In this document: in pieces, positions 45,670 through 57,000 of the stretch
Layout of the letters: each line of letters begins with the position of its first letter
Numbering within the stretch: the stretch's first letter is position 1
Source of the DNA: CAYWLQ01 sp964458775
GTDB taxonomy: Bacteria > Myxococcota_A > Polyangia > JAAYKL01
DNA: 64,000 nt
Reading direction: 5' to 3'
NCBI GenBank assembly: GCA_964458775.1
Contig: CAYWLQ010000005.1
Span: forward strand, 15,666 to 79,665
Position numbers and translations under genes: made by a program
Notes under the pieces: model-generated
Told to the model about the DNA's origin: nothing
What the model saw: the letters and a program-made list of their open reading frames with translations, nothing else
The model's database searches: none

Positions 45670-45883
45670 GTATCGTACTCTTTTGCTTCAAACAACAGTA
45701 ATTCCATAAAATAAGCTTAGGCATCATAGACAACAATTCTTCTTGAAACAACGGAAAAGTCAACAAACAAACATGTTGGTAAAATAATGTTTCCTTTCAT
45801 TCGTCTTTATCTTGATTTCATTGATTGATATAATCGGATCATGTATAGGTTAACAACTATATTTTGGGGAATAATAGATTTTT

Positions 45884-46366
45884 ATGGATAATAAGACAAA
45901 TAAGGTCATTGAACAACTCAACCTGTTACCGCATCCTGAAGGAGGATTTTATCGAGAGATATATCGTTCCGAACAAAAAGTAATTTGGCAAAATGCAACT
46001 TTTTCTGCATGTACGGCTATTTATTTTCTTCTTCAAAACGGTGATGTAAGCCGCTTTCATCGAATTCCTCAAGATGAAGTCTGGCATTACTACGAAGGAC
46101 ATCCTTTGGAGCTAATTATTTTTAATGAATCAGACCTCAAAATTCACCGCGTAGTGCTTAACGAAAACAACCGTATTTGTACTGTACCGGGAAAATGGTG
46201 GCAGGCGGCAAGAACCACTGGAGAATATACTCTGGTCGGTTGCACAGTCAGTCCCGGTTTTGAATTTGAACTGTTTGAGATGTTATCCGATTATCCTGAT
46301 AAGCTTTGGTTGTTTAAAAACAGTTTAGCGGAGTTCAGTGAATTTTGCGGCTGCTCAAAAATTTAG
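45884..46366 (+). CDS. Cupin_5 (DUF985) family protein
   Basis: A 160-residue single-domain cupin. HPEGGFYREIYRS near the N-terminus, AIYFLL, FHRIPQDEVWHYYEG and PGKWWQAA match the cupin_5 family. The conserved His/Glu cluster in the second block could bind a metal. The family function is not established. The gene lies 45 bases ahead of the ATPase-transglutaminase gene on the same strand, perhaps on the same transcript. Confidence 0.85.
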   Translation: MDNKTNKVIEQLNLLPHPEGGFYREIYRSEQKVIWQNATFSACTAIYFLLQNGDVSRFHRIPQDEVWHYYEGHPLELIIFNESDLKIHRVVLNENNRICTVPGKWWQAARTTGEYTLVGCTVSPGFEFELFEMLSDYPDKLWLFKNSLAEFSEFCGCSKI

Positions 46367-46411
46367 TACCCTATTGATGCATTGTGTTTTGAAGCTGCTT
46401 AAGTCTTTGAT

Positions 46412-49342
46412 ATGGTAACTTTTGTGCGCAGTGCCGTGTTTAGAGAAAGAGCCCTCATCGAAGGTGCGAGATACGCGAAAGACAAAATGGTCTTTCTGCG
46501 TGAGTTTTGTCAAAACTCCAGAGACGCAGGGGCAAGTCAAATAGTTGTCAAAACTTTTTTTGAACAAGATCTCGCGGTATTAACCTTTGAAGACAACGGA
46601 CATGGTATGTCTTTGTCTCATGCCAAAAAATATCTTTTTACGCTATACGCCTCCAGTAAAGAAAACGAAACTTTGAGTGCCGGACGTTTTGGTGTGGGTT
46701 TTTGGTCGTTTCTTTTATCGGCTCCCTCAGAAATAGAAATAGAATCAAAAACCAAAAACGAAAAAGCCTGGAAGATATCGCTTTCAGGAGACCTGCATGA
46801 TTATACATTTATGAACTCAAGCTTGGACAATTGCGGGACCGGAATAACTCTACGATACCCTTCTTCTGTTTTCTGCAACGAAGAAGAGTTAACGAAAAAG
46901 ACCAAGGAAGCGCTTACCAAATATTGCCTTTATCTCCGCGACAATTCAAAAAATGCAAAAGCTTTGCCGATATCTGTAAACGGCAAAGTTATAAACAAAC
47001 CCATATCTATCGACGGTGCGCGTTTTTTGTATTTTGAAACCGGCACAACTCAAGGAGCAATCGGTCTGTCAGATGTTCCTTCTGTCTCTGTATTTGCCAG
47101 AGGACTTCCTGTTTGGCAGGGAACTGTTTTGAGCGAACTGCAATACGGCGGTTCCAAAGATGATCTTTCATTTACATCAGACGGTCCCGCACCTTGCTAT
47201 GTTCTTAACGGCGACAAATTAAATGTAACAATGGATCGCCGTGCAGTCATCGATGATGCCGAACTAAAAAAACTTAGACGAACTGCTGAACGCCGTATGG
47301 ATGAATTTATGAGTCTTTATTTGGACACGGTATCACCTATAAAAACAGTATCGAAAATACTTTTGCTTGCTCGCAAAAAATCTCTATATTTGTTTTTTGC
47401 ATTGTTATCTGTGTTAGCAATAACAGCATTTCTCACAGTAAGGTATGCTTCAGATCTTTTTTCTTTGGTATCTTCCAGCTTTAACTTACCTCAATTCGGT
47501 AACGCAACAAATAAAGATGACTCCTCTAATATCATTATTTCTCATCAGAAACCGCCTACCTTGCGCTCTTTTGGAAATCCGGGAGAATATTGGGGAGCAA
47601 CGGTGGGAGGTTCGTTATCTGATACAGACTATTGGGCTCTCTTATATAGACCTCCAGTTGACGTTACTTTTCGAATGGCGGCCATGGAGTCTTTGCATTT
47701 GGAACGAGGCATTGTGGGCAAACCGCCTTCTGTAACAGTTAACCATCCTCAAGTTTCATGCAAAGATAGCGATTGTATTTATGTAGCGCTTGCAGTTGAT
47801 ACACCTCCTGGGCTTTTTGTTTTACCCGTACCCACCGGATATGTGCCTGTGGGCAGTTCAATTAGTCTTAACGGGCAATCGAGTTTACAGCTATTGATAA
47901 GTGAATCAGATGAACCGATAATAATTTTTAACAGAAGCTTTAAAGGGAAACTTACCTATACCGTAACACCATACAAAATGACCTTGTCCTCTTTTCGACG
48001 AAGACTTCTTTTGGAAATTCCAAAGGACATGAAAATGCCGGAGATACTCAAGTCTCAAGCAAGATTGTTGCTTACCGAAACACAGATTACAAATCGTATT
48101 TCTATGGCAACTGACTTTGTTGCAACGACAATTGCTTATGATGATTCTGTTGAAACAGTAAAGGCATACAAAAAATTCAAAGACTCAAATTTAAAACGTA
48201 ACTGGTTGGATTTTGTGTTAGGGCAAAAAAAAGGTGATTGTGATGTTCAAAATGCGGTGCTTTCAATTTTATTACGCTTGGCAAATATACCATCCAGATT
48301 GGCTGTAGGTCCTGTCGGTAAAAACGGCAGAACCGAAGCAGGACTTCATGCATGGGTCGAATACTATGACAACGGATGGCAAATGGCTGATGCATCTCTT
48401 CGGCGAGTAAACAACGATGAGTCTTTGCAAAACATAACCTCCTCTCAAAACAATGATGCGACAGAACCGAGTACAAACGAACACGAGCCGGTACAGATTA
48501 TGAGTAATACAATGTCTTCAAGTCATGATGAGGTTACTTCAACATTTGATGATATTTTAAACTCTACGTTTATAAAAACACTGCCAATAATAATAGCTTG
48601 CACTTTTTTAATGCTGTTTTTTCTAATTGTTTTAAAAATGAAAACAAAAAGCATTTTACATTTGAAGGATATACAAGAGGATAGACGCTTAGAAGCAGCT
48701 AAGCTGGCTGCTTCTGCTATTTCAAATCCAAAAATGTGGAATAATGTGAACACTATTTTCTCCAGACCTTTTCTTCTATCTATTGAAGGGTCAAGCATTA
48801 CAGTTAATCAGGCAAAAAGGCTATTGACCCTAAGAAAGCTTTATGCCGCTTCATCGGTAAGCAATTGGACTAAGCAGGCGTTGCATAATAAAATTACAGT
48901 TTTGGATCTAAATGACAAAGCTGTTTTAAAAATATCTCCATTTCTCACTGGAATGATCAATTTAGATGAATTAGCTGCTCTTAATCCCGTGTCTCCTAAA
49001 GAAATGACGGCCGAATATGCATTGCAAGGACATTTAGCAGACAAAATAAATGATATTATTGCGGCATCAGGATTGAGAAAAAAAATTCGACTTATGCTTA
49101 GTCTGTCTGCAACATTTGAATCTAGCAGAGAGTTTTGCCTATCGGGCATACACATTCCCGAAAACATTGTCGTACTGTCTATATTTTCCCATATGATGTT
49201 AAAAGCGCTTAACATTGCAGAAATTGATGAAGATAGAGCCGTCGAAGTATTAATTCGCGATCTCATAAAACCGAGTGATACGATGTCGAGTATAAAAGAC
49301 GACCTTATGGAGGAAGCTTCCCGTCGGGTTTTGAGCTCTTAA
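46412..49342 (+). CDS. HSP90-like (GHKL) ATPase fused through the membrane to a transglutaminase-like domain
   Basis: An unusual 976-residue protein. The N-terminal GHKL ATPase domain has an N-box EFCQNSRDAG (residues 31-40), DNGHGM (61-66) and GRFGVGFWS (91-99), the Bergerat-fold ATP motifs as in HSP90 and MutL. A membrane helix lies at about 324-344. Residues 345-720 hold a beta-rich region and a transglutaminase-like core with Cys in KKGDCDVQN (C610), His in GLHAWVEYY (H646) and Asp in MADAS (D660). A second helix spans about 722-742, and a helical domain follows to the end. Two helices place the ATPase and C-terminus in the cytoplasm and the transglutaminase fold in the periplasm. The activity could be proteolysis or cross-linking. 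No such fusion is known to me. Confidence 0.75.
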   Translation: MVTFVRSAVFRERALIEGARYAKDKMVFLREFCQNSRDAGASQIVVKTFFEQDLAVLTFEDNGHGMSLSHAKKYLFTLYASSKENETLSAGRFGVGFWSFLLSAPSEIEIESKTKNEKAWKISLSGDLHDYTFMNSSLDNCGTGITLRYPSSVFCNEEELTKKTKEALTKYCLYLRDNSKNAKALPISVNGKVINKPISIDGARFLYFETGTTQGAIGLSDVPSVSVFARGLPVWQGTVLSELQYGGSKDDLSFTSDGPAPCYVLNGDKLNVTMDRRAVIDDAELKKLRRTAERRMDEFMSLYLDTVSPIKTVSKILLLARKKSLYLFFALLSVLAITAFLTVRYASDLFSLVSSSFNLPQFGNATNKDDSSNIIISHQKPPTLRSFGNPGEYWGATVGGSLSDTDYWALLYRPPVDVTFRMAAMESLHLERGIVGKPPSVTVNHPQVSCKDSDCIYVALAVDTPPGLFVLPVPTGYVPVGSSISLNGQSSLQLLISESDEPIIIFNRSFKGKLTYTVTPYKMTLSSFRRRLLLEIPKDMKMPEILKSQARLLLTETQITNRISMATDFVATTIAYDDSVETVKAYKKFKDSNLKRNWLDFVLGQKKGDCDVQNAVLSILLRLANIPSRLAVGPVGKNGRTEAGLHAWVEYYDNGWQMADASLRRVNNDESLQNITSSQNNDATEPSTNEHEPVQIMSNTMSSSHDEVTSTFDDILNSTFIKTLPIIIACTFLMLFFLIVLKMKTKSILHLKDIQEDRRLEAAKLAASAISNPKMWNNVNTIFSRPFLLSIEGSSITVNQAKRLLTLRKLYAASSVSNWTKQALHNKITVLDLNDKAVLKISPFLTGMINLDELAALNPVSPKEMTAEYALQGHLADKINDIIAASGLRKKIRLMLSLSATFESSREFCLSGIHIPENIVVLSIFSHMMLKALNIAEIDEDRAVEVLIRDLIKPSDTMSSIKDDLMEEASRRVLSS

Positions 49343-49345
49343 ATC

Positions 49346-50788
49346 ATGACAAACAAAGCTGATCTTTTATTTATAGATACAGAGTCTGCGGTTAATAAAC
49401 TGTGTCAACAGAAATATAAAAGTGATGCCGATGCTGTTCTGTCAATAATTAAAGCGGCAGCCTTTTTTTCTCCTTCAGCAATTAATATTACACTTAAGAG
49501 AGGTCTTTTAACGGTTGAAACAACGGACGGAATTATTAGTAGTGATCTATTTAAATATGCAGCACTGTTTTCTTCTAACGCAGCTGATTCTGTAAGATTA
49601 GAAGCTTTAGATTACCTAGAGAAAGAGCCTGGGTCTTTTATCATTGCTGTTTTTTCAAGAGCCTACAAAAAAATTATTATTGAATGGCAAAGCAATGATA
49701 TTTCTCAAGGGCTAATCTTTTTCCCCAAAAAAGAACCGCACTCCTACACTTCGCCATCCCGAAAGGGCTTAAAAATTAGTATTAGAGGTTTGCTGGGAAA
49801 CACTGCGATAATCGGCAGGTTGAAAGACAGATGCCGATTTTCACTTATACCCATTACTATTAACGGCAGAAATGTAAGCAAGGGCTTGCGATTGCCGGCG
49901 TGCCTAATTCAAAAAAGATTTTCATTAGGTTCGTTAACCGGGGCAATAGGAATTCCTCAAGAAGGAGAGCTCTCGTCCCTGGTCATCCTTGAATATGGTA
50001 TTGCATCAGATGAGGTATTTTTAAACGAAATAAGCGGTTTGGTATTGAAAATAGCGGTATCAGGAGTTGCACGAGACTGTGAGCACTACGAAGTATACCG
50101 CGCTCTGCGTGAGATAGGACGCAAGATGTATACGGAATCGTCGGCAATGTTTAATTCTTTTCCCAGTGAATTGGCCCCGCTTTTTAAAAAACGTCTTATG
50201 AAACGCTATGAACACAGTCGTGAATCAAAGTTGTTGAAAGATATTCCGCTGTTTAAAACTGTATCCGGAAACACTGTGGACCTCCGCGAAATTACAGAGC
50301 AGTCACGCAACGGCGAGGTTTTTGTTTTGGACAACGCTGAAAACATATCCGAGTTTATAACCGATAACAGATTTGTGCTGATAGTGGACTCGACGGAAAA
50401 AGACTTTTTATATAAGGTTTTAAACTTGTCTTTAAAAACCCCTCCTATACGTACCAAGCTTTGTTCAATCGGCTATTGTTACAAAAAATTAAGAAGACGG
50501 TTACAACAAATCCTGTTCTTGCACGAACTAAAAGAAATCGATGAAGCACAACTTACTGAAGATGAGTTACAATTTCTTAACCTAATCAGAAAACATGTCG
50601 GAGATAAAATAAACGTAAAATTCTGCCGGTCGGCTATTACTATGCCTCCCCAAAAATATAAAAACTCATGTAATTTCTGGATTCCTAGAAAACATCCGAC
50701 AATAAAAAAGATAATACATAAAACCGTAAGAATGCCCGAACTTGTCGACTCTGCCGTATGCTTTTTGTCACAAGGCAAAATGCTATAA
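49346..50788 (+). CDS. Degenerate HSP90-like ATPase partner, putative
   Basis: The start lies 3 bases after the preceding stop, so the two proteins are surely co-translated. The N-terminal 200 residues look like a diverged copy of the neighbouring ATPase fold: an N-box-like helix DADAVLSIIKAAAFFSPSAI without the key Asn, then TTDGIIS in place of DxGxG, and a later beta-sheet region resembling the second HSP90 domain. No ATP-binding motif survives intact, so it may be a pseudo-ATPase that pairs with the active one. The C-terminal 200 residues are unrecognised and basic. There is no signal peptide or membrane helix. The fold call is by eye and uncertain. Confidence 0.5.
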   Translation: MTNKADLLFIDTESAVNKLCQQKYKSDADAVLSIIKAAAFFSPSAINITLKRGLLTVETTDGIISSDLFKYAALFSSNAADSVRLEALDYLEKEPGSFIIAVFSRAYKKIIIEWQSNDISQGLIFFPKKEPHSYTSPSRKGLKISIRGLLGNTAIIGRLKDRCRFSLIPITINGRNVSKGLRLPACLIQKRFSLGSLTGAIGIPQEGELSSLVILEYGIASDEVFLNEISGLVLKIAVSGVARDCEHYEVYRALREIGRKMYTESSAMFNSFPSELAPLFKKRLMKRYEHSRESKLLKDIPLFKTVSGNTVDLREITEQSRNGEVFVLDNAENISEFITDNRFVLIVDSTEKDFLYKVLNLSLKTPPIRTKLCSIGYCYKKLRRRLQQILFLHELKEIDEAQLTEDELQFLNLIRKHVGDKINVKFCRSAITMPPQKYKNSCNFWIPRKHPTIKKIIHKTVRMPELVDSAVCFLSQGKML

Positions 50789-51058
50789 GTTTGACAATAG
50801 AATGTAATTGAATTTTTCCCTCCATTCAAAAAACTCAATGTAAATATTAGCCAAAAGTGATTTTCCAGCCTGACTTTTGTTGACAAAAGGCAAAAGGAAA
50901 TGAAAGGTTAAAAAGGCTTATTAAAATCGTAAACTTTTATAAATTTTCTTATATGAGTTATTTTGAAAACGTTACAAATGCGTTTATATTGAGTCGGTAC
51001 TTCTTTTCAGCTGTTTCGCAAGATTTTGGTTTATTTGACAAGAACACGAGGCGTAAAA

Positions 51059-54000
51059 ATGAGCAAAGAAAACGGACCTGATAGCATTGAACACACTCAG
51101 CCTAAAACAGCAGCTCTGATAGCAGCAATAGAAGCAACGGAGCGTTCGTTTGACGATGATGCAGCTTGGGATGCAGCAGAGAAGGCATCCGCTGATGAGA
51201 GCAACGCCGGACCTCTCGCTGCTTTGTATAGAAAAGCACTTAAACAGGCTCATTCCAAGTCTATGGCAGAAAAGATTTCAAAACGTGCGGTATCGTTTTT
51301 CGAAGAATGGTTCGGTGACGATCCGAATTCAATGAAAACTATTTTGACAGAGGTTATTTCTAAAGATTCCGATGCTTTATGGGCTTTTGAAAAGCTGACA
51401 GAAATGCTGACCGTGCGAGAAAGATGGGATGACCTATTTGAAGCATACGATTCGCTGCTTTCTATAGAAACATCAGAAGAACGCAGAAAAATTTTGCTTG
51501 AAGAGGCAAGCAGTATTGCCAAAGATATTGCCGACAATCCGACCAAAGCTTTGGCTTATCTTGTTGATTTGCATCATTTGGATAGAACCAATTTTCAGCG
51601 TTTTCGAATGATCGAAAGAATGATGGAGCGACAGGAAAGCTGGAAGGACTTGATCGCTCTGAGACAACAGCAGCTGCCGTTTATGGAAGATTCCGATATT
51701 TCAAATACATGCTTACAAATTGCTGACTGTTATATGTCCAAACTGTCAAACCCTCAGCAGGCCTTTTCGGTGCTGAAGGAATTTTTGGATGCTCATCCGG
51801 GAGACAATACCGGTTGTGCAGAGTTGGAAAAGATACTTGCTGATGAAAACACCCCGTTTTATCTCAAACTGCAAACCCTCGATATCCTAACTGACAACTA
51901 TGATACAGCAAACAAACCCGAAGAGGCTGTAGCTGCTATTGAAACAGTTATTGCCTTTGCGGAAGGTGATTCCAAGCCTTCTTTGCACAGACGTGCCGGA
52001 AGCCGTCTTGCTGCAATGGACCGCGATGAGGAAGCCATTGCTCAATATGCTGCTTTGTTACTGGAAAGCCCTGCCGATGCGGATGCATTAAAAAACCTTA
52101 GAATTTTATCTCTCAGAGCAAAAAGACAAGACCTTAGAGCCGCTGCTTTGGTAGATGCCGCATCTGCTTGTGATGATGATACATTAAAAACCACACACCT
52201 GCTCGATGCAGGTAGAATATATGCTGATGATTTGAGAGACGGAGCATCTGCAATAAAGATTCTCCAGTCAATTAACGCCATTGAAGATATTGATTCCGGA
52301 ACTGCTCTTACCGTCGCTCATAAACTCAACGAACTTTATGCCCAGGCCGATTTAAAAGAAGAACGACTTAATATTCTCGTTCGCATTTTTGAGCTGGAAC
52401 GAACACATTCACTAAAACGTACAGTATTGGTTGAAGCAGCACGTTTGGCCGAAGATCTTAGGGATATTTCGAAAGCGATGGAGCTGTGGCATCGTTTATT
52501 AGCGGAAAGCGAAAACGATCTTGAAGCTCTCAGTGCTGTTATTGATCTTACCGAACAAGCGGAAGACTATGAAACTCTGGTAAAAGCCCTTGCGAAACGC
52601 GCTGTGAGTTCCTCTCTTCCTGAGCAGAGATGCGCTGATATGTCGAGAGCTGCAAGAGTGTATCATGAAAGACTGGGACAAACTTCGTTGGCCATTGATA
52701 TGTGGAAAGCAGTTGTCATTGAATTTGGACCGCGTATAGAGGCCGTAGAAGCGCTGGACAAGCTTCTGACCGAGGAAAAAAGATATGTAGAATTGGAGGC
52801 TCTTCTCGAAGAAGCCTCGGCTGCCGATTTTGAGTCGACAGCAAATATTCTGTTTCGCTTGGGTGAGTTGAATTTGTTTGTTTTGGACAATCCTGAAAAG
52901 GCTTTCGGATTTTATTACAAAGTTTTGGTCCTAAATCCCGCTGACCCTCGTGCTCTTGACAGTATTAAACAATTAATACTTCGACCCTCAACAGCTGTTC
53001 AGGCGGTCAACGCGTTGGTATGGGCATATAGAACACTTGATGATTGGGAAAATCTATTGGAGCTTACCGGTCACAGACTGGAGGTTGCCAGAAGTGATGA
53101 AGAACAGGTGGAGATATGTCTTGATGCTGCAAAACTTCAGAAAACCAGAGCACAAAATCCCGAAGCTGCCAGAGATCTATTGACCAGAGCACTTCCTCTT
53201 GACCCCGAAAACAGACAAATAGAAGCCGAAATGCTTCGTCTCGCGAAAGCTCACGGCGGCTGGAGTCGTACAGGTCTTGCTTTGAGTCAAGCTGCAAGTG
53301 CAGTAGAAGATAATCCGGAACGAAGAGCACATCTAAAATTTATTGAGGGAACCATCCTCGAAAAAGAACTGGACAAACCGGAAGGTGCACTTGCCGCCTA
53401 CCAAGAAACAGCTGCAGTCGAAAAAAGAAACCCTGAAATATTAACATCCGTTACAAAATTAGCGGCACAACTAGGTAAATGGAAGGATTCGGTAACTGCT
53501 GCGGTTTCGTTGTTTTCGCTTAATGATATTATTGACAAAGAAATAACAGACCATCTGAAAAGTTGTGCTGTAACAAGGGGTGAAGCTGCGGAAATGACCG
53601 CTGCGCTCGAAAAAGAAGTTCAGAATCGTGTGCAATTGCGGACTAATCTAAGAAGACAATTGGACCTTTTTATCGCTGATACCTATCGAACGCTTTGTAA
53701 CAATATGCAATCAGCCGAGTCTGCAGCTGCAAGAGCAGTAGCCGCCGGTTCAGGGCATCTCGATAGCCTTTTACTGTTAGCTGATATTAGAAGGGCCTCG
53801 AAAAGCCCGATGCTTACTACAACGCTAAAGGCATTGTATGATTTGAGAGATTCCGATTTAGATCCCCTTATGGAAGCTGCTGAAGTAGCAGAACAATCTT
53901 CTTCCGACCTCGATTTTAAACGTGAACACTTCCTTTATCTGTACGAAGCGGCGTCAAAAATGTGGAAAATGGGAAGAAAGCCAAACGGAAAACATTCTAG

Positions 54001-57000
54001 AGAAGAATGCTGTAATTTTGCTGCATGGCAAATTGCAAAATTGGATGAAAGCAGAGGAGCTTTTCGTCAGGCGGCTGAAATGCTTCTATCCTGTGCAAAC
54101 CTACCTTTTGACTCGGCATCAACTAGAGAAATGAAACGCAAGGCAGCTTCTCTTTATGCTCAAAATGGAATGAACGGTACTGCTATAAACATTTACATGT
54201 CGGTTTGGCAGGATAATCCCGAAGACGTAGAAACTTTGACGGACCTTAATGTTGTGTTGGCGGCAAACGACAGATTGTCCGACCTTATGATTGTCAAAAA
54301 GAAATTATTGGATTTAACCGAGGACTTACAATCAAGGCTGACATTGAGAATCGAAATTGCTGAGATAGCAGGAATGTTAGAAGGCGGACAAGACCGTGTA
54401 TATGTTTTATCTGCCAATCTTTCCGATAACCCCGGACACAAAGAGACAATAGATAAAATAGATAATATACTTAGGGGCAGACGACAATATAACGAACTTG
54501 TCGAGCTTTATGTGGAGCAGACTAAACGGCTTATTGCAAATAACTCTTTGGAGCGTGCAGCAGAATTGATGAGTCGAGCTGCCAAGATTTACGAAGAACA
54601 TTTAAGAGATTTGGAAAAAGCTATCGAAGCATATGAAAAGGTTGTTGAGCTTACCCAAGACACAACAGCAATGGATGCTTTGTCGAGGCTTAATGCGTCT
54701 CAAAACAGATGGGCTCAGGCAGCTTCTTGGCTCAAAGCTCATTTGTCTGCTGCCAAACCGCAAGAACGTGTTTCCCTGCTTCTCAGACTGGCCAGAATAC
54801 AGTTGCGTCTAGGTCAAAATGAAACGGCTGTGGATCTACTTGAGCAAGCCTTTGAGGAAGCTCCTAAAAATCAAGAAATACGAAGCATGTTGTTGGAACA
54901 ATATCGTAGCTTGGAAAACTATGAAGCCTTGGCAAAGACCTTGTCGAAAGCGGCTGCTCACATGTCTTCTATGAGCGTCATGTTGTCATATACCGAAGAA
55001 GCGGCCGATATTTATTTTTACAAACTTCACGTTTTAAAGAAAGCAGTATCTGTTTTAGAACGTGCGGTAGAGCTTGCACCGGATGAGCAGCGATTTAGAG
55101 TAATGTTGGCAGAAGCGTTGGTTTCCGATGAACAATATGATCGCGCCGAAACTCTTCTCATCGAATTACTGGAGAGTTTTGGTCGCCGAAGATCTCCTGA
55201 GCGCGGAGCAATACATTTACAACTTGCTCTTGTTGCCAAAGCCCAAGGAAAAACTGATTCGGCTTTGGAACACCTCGAGCTGGCAGCATCAATGGATACA
55301 AAAAACGTAGCTACAGGTTTGGCTCTGGCCGAGACAGCCAGAGATATTGATGACCGTGACAGAGCAGAGAGGGCATACAGAGCATTGCTGCTGCTGATAA
55401 GACGTGAATCACCAAAAGAAGGAGAATCGCCGATAATCTACCAAAGCGAGGTCCTTTTGGAACTAAGCTTTCTGGCCGCCAAGCGTGACCAGGCTGACAA
55501 AGCAAGTGAGCTATTAGAGTCAGCAATCGAAGCACTTGCGGCAGAAGAAAAAGAGATTCTCAGAATTACTGAAAGGCTTAAAGCAAGAGGTGATAGTGCT
55601 TTAACAATACGAGTGCTAGAGAAAGCGGCGGAGTTGGCTATAAGTCCTTCTCAACGTGCCAAATGGCTTATTATGCTGTCCGACTGTCTTGCTCATACCG
55701 AAGAAGGCAAAAGCAGGGCGTTTGAAATCAGGCTAAAAGCTGTTGCCGAAGATTCGGGTAATCCTGCTCACCATGATGCTGCCGAAGTGCTCGCAGAACA
55801 ACTTGATCGACATAACGACTATATTTCTTTGATTGAGGAATTGATCAATAAAACGAGAAGAGAAAACGATGAATTAAGACGATGTGAGCTTATGCTTAGA
55901 CTCGGAAACGTACATGCAAAAAAGAAAGATCTTGATGCTGCCTGGAAGTGTTTTGAACAAGCAGAATTGCTAGAGGTGAGAGAAGTTGATGTGCTGAAAT
56001 TTGGCATTAAGCTGGCTGCGTTAAAAGGAGACGAAAAATCTCAAATACGTATGTTGTCAGCTCTTTCCGGAATGGGCGAGAGCGTGGAAACAGAAACTCG
56101 TGCGGATGCTATGTACAGACTTGCGGAGATTTATCTATCTTCGGGTGATACCTCAAACGAAGGCGTACGTTTATTTGAACAGGCATTTTCTGCAGACCCC
56201 CAGTGTATCCGAGCCGGTCGTATTCTAGTAAGAATATGTAAAAAGGATATCCCCGGACCAAGATTGCTCAATCTTTTTGAAAAAGTGGCAAGGCAGTCGG
56301 AAGACAAAGCTCTGCTTCTGGACTATTTAGAAGAGAAATCCAATGTTCCTAATGTAACGGCTTTGGAAATCAAAGAGGGTGCCGTACTTGCTCTGGATAT
56401 GAAAGAAAATACCAAGGCAGATATCCTTATGAAGAAAATGCTCGAGGCTAGATGTGAAACACAAGAGGACAGAGATGCTGTATTATGGGCTGTACTGACC
56501 TCTGCGGAACTAAGAAAAGCCGAAGGTGATTTGGAAGGAGCTATGAAATGGCTTAACGATGCGGCAGAAATTTCATCACCAATGCAGGTTTTTGATCTGA
56601 GTCTGGATATTGCAGCTTCTGCGGTAGAAGACCCGCAAACTCTTCCCTTGGCCATAAAGATATATAAATGGTTGCTTGAATTCGATCCGGGAACTCCTAA
56701 GGTATGGAAGCCTCTGGCTGAAATATATTTCGCACAAAATGATCTTGCCGGTCTTGAAGCTCTTGCTCAAGAAACTTTGTATACTATTCAATCCACCAGT
56801 TTGCGAAATGAACTGAGGCTGATGCATGCCAAACTATTAATGTCGACCGATCATAGAAAATCTGATGCTTTAGAAGTGCTTATGAATATACAAATGGAAG
56901 AGCCTGACAACGCGGAATCTCTTTCTATGATTATTACTTACTATGAAGATAATGGACGTACAGATGACCTGGCAGACCTTCTTAGAGATAGATATATATT

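Noticed and set aside
50984..51253. Minus-strand ORF at the start of the giant TPR gene
   Set aside because: It is antisense to the TPR frame and lacks a ribosome site or recognisable features.
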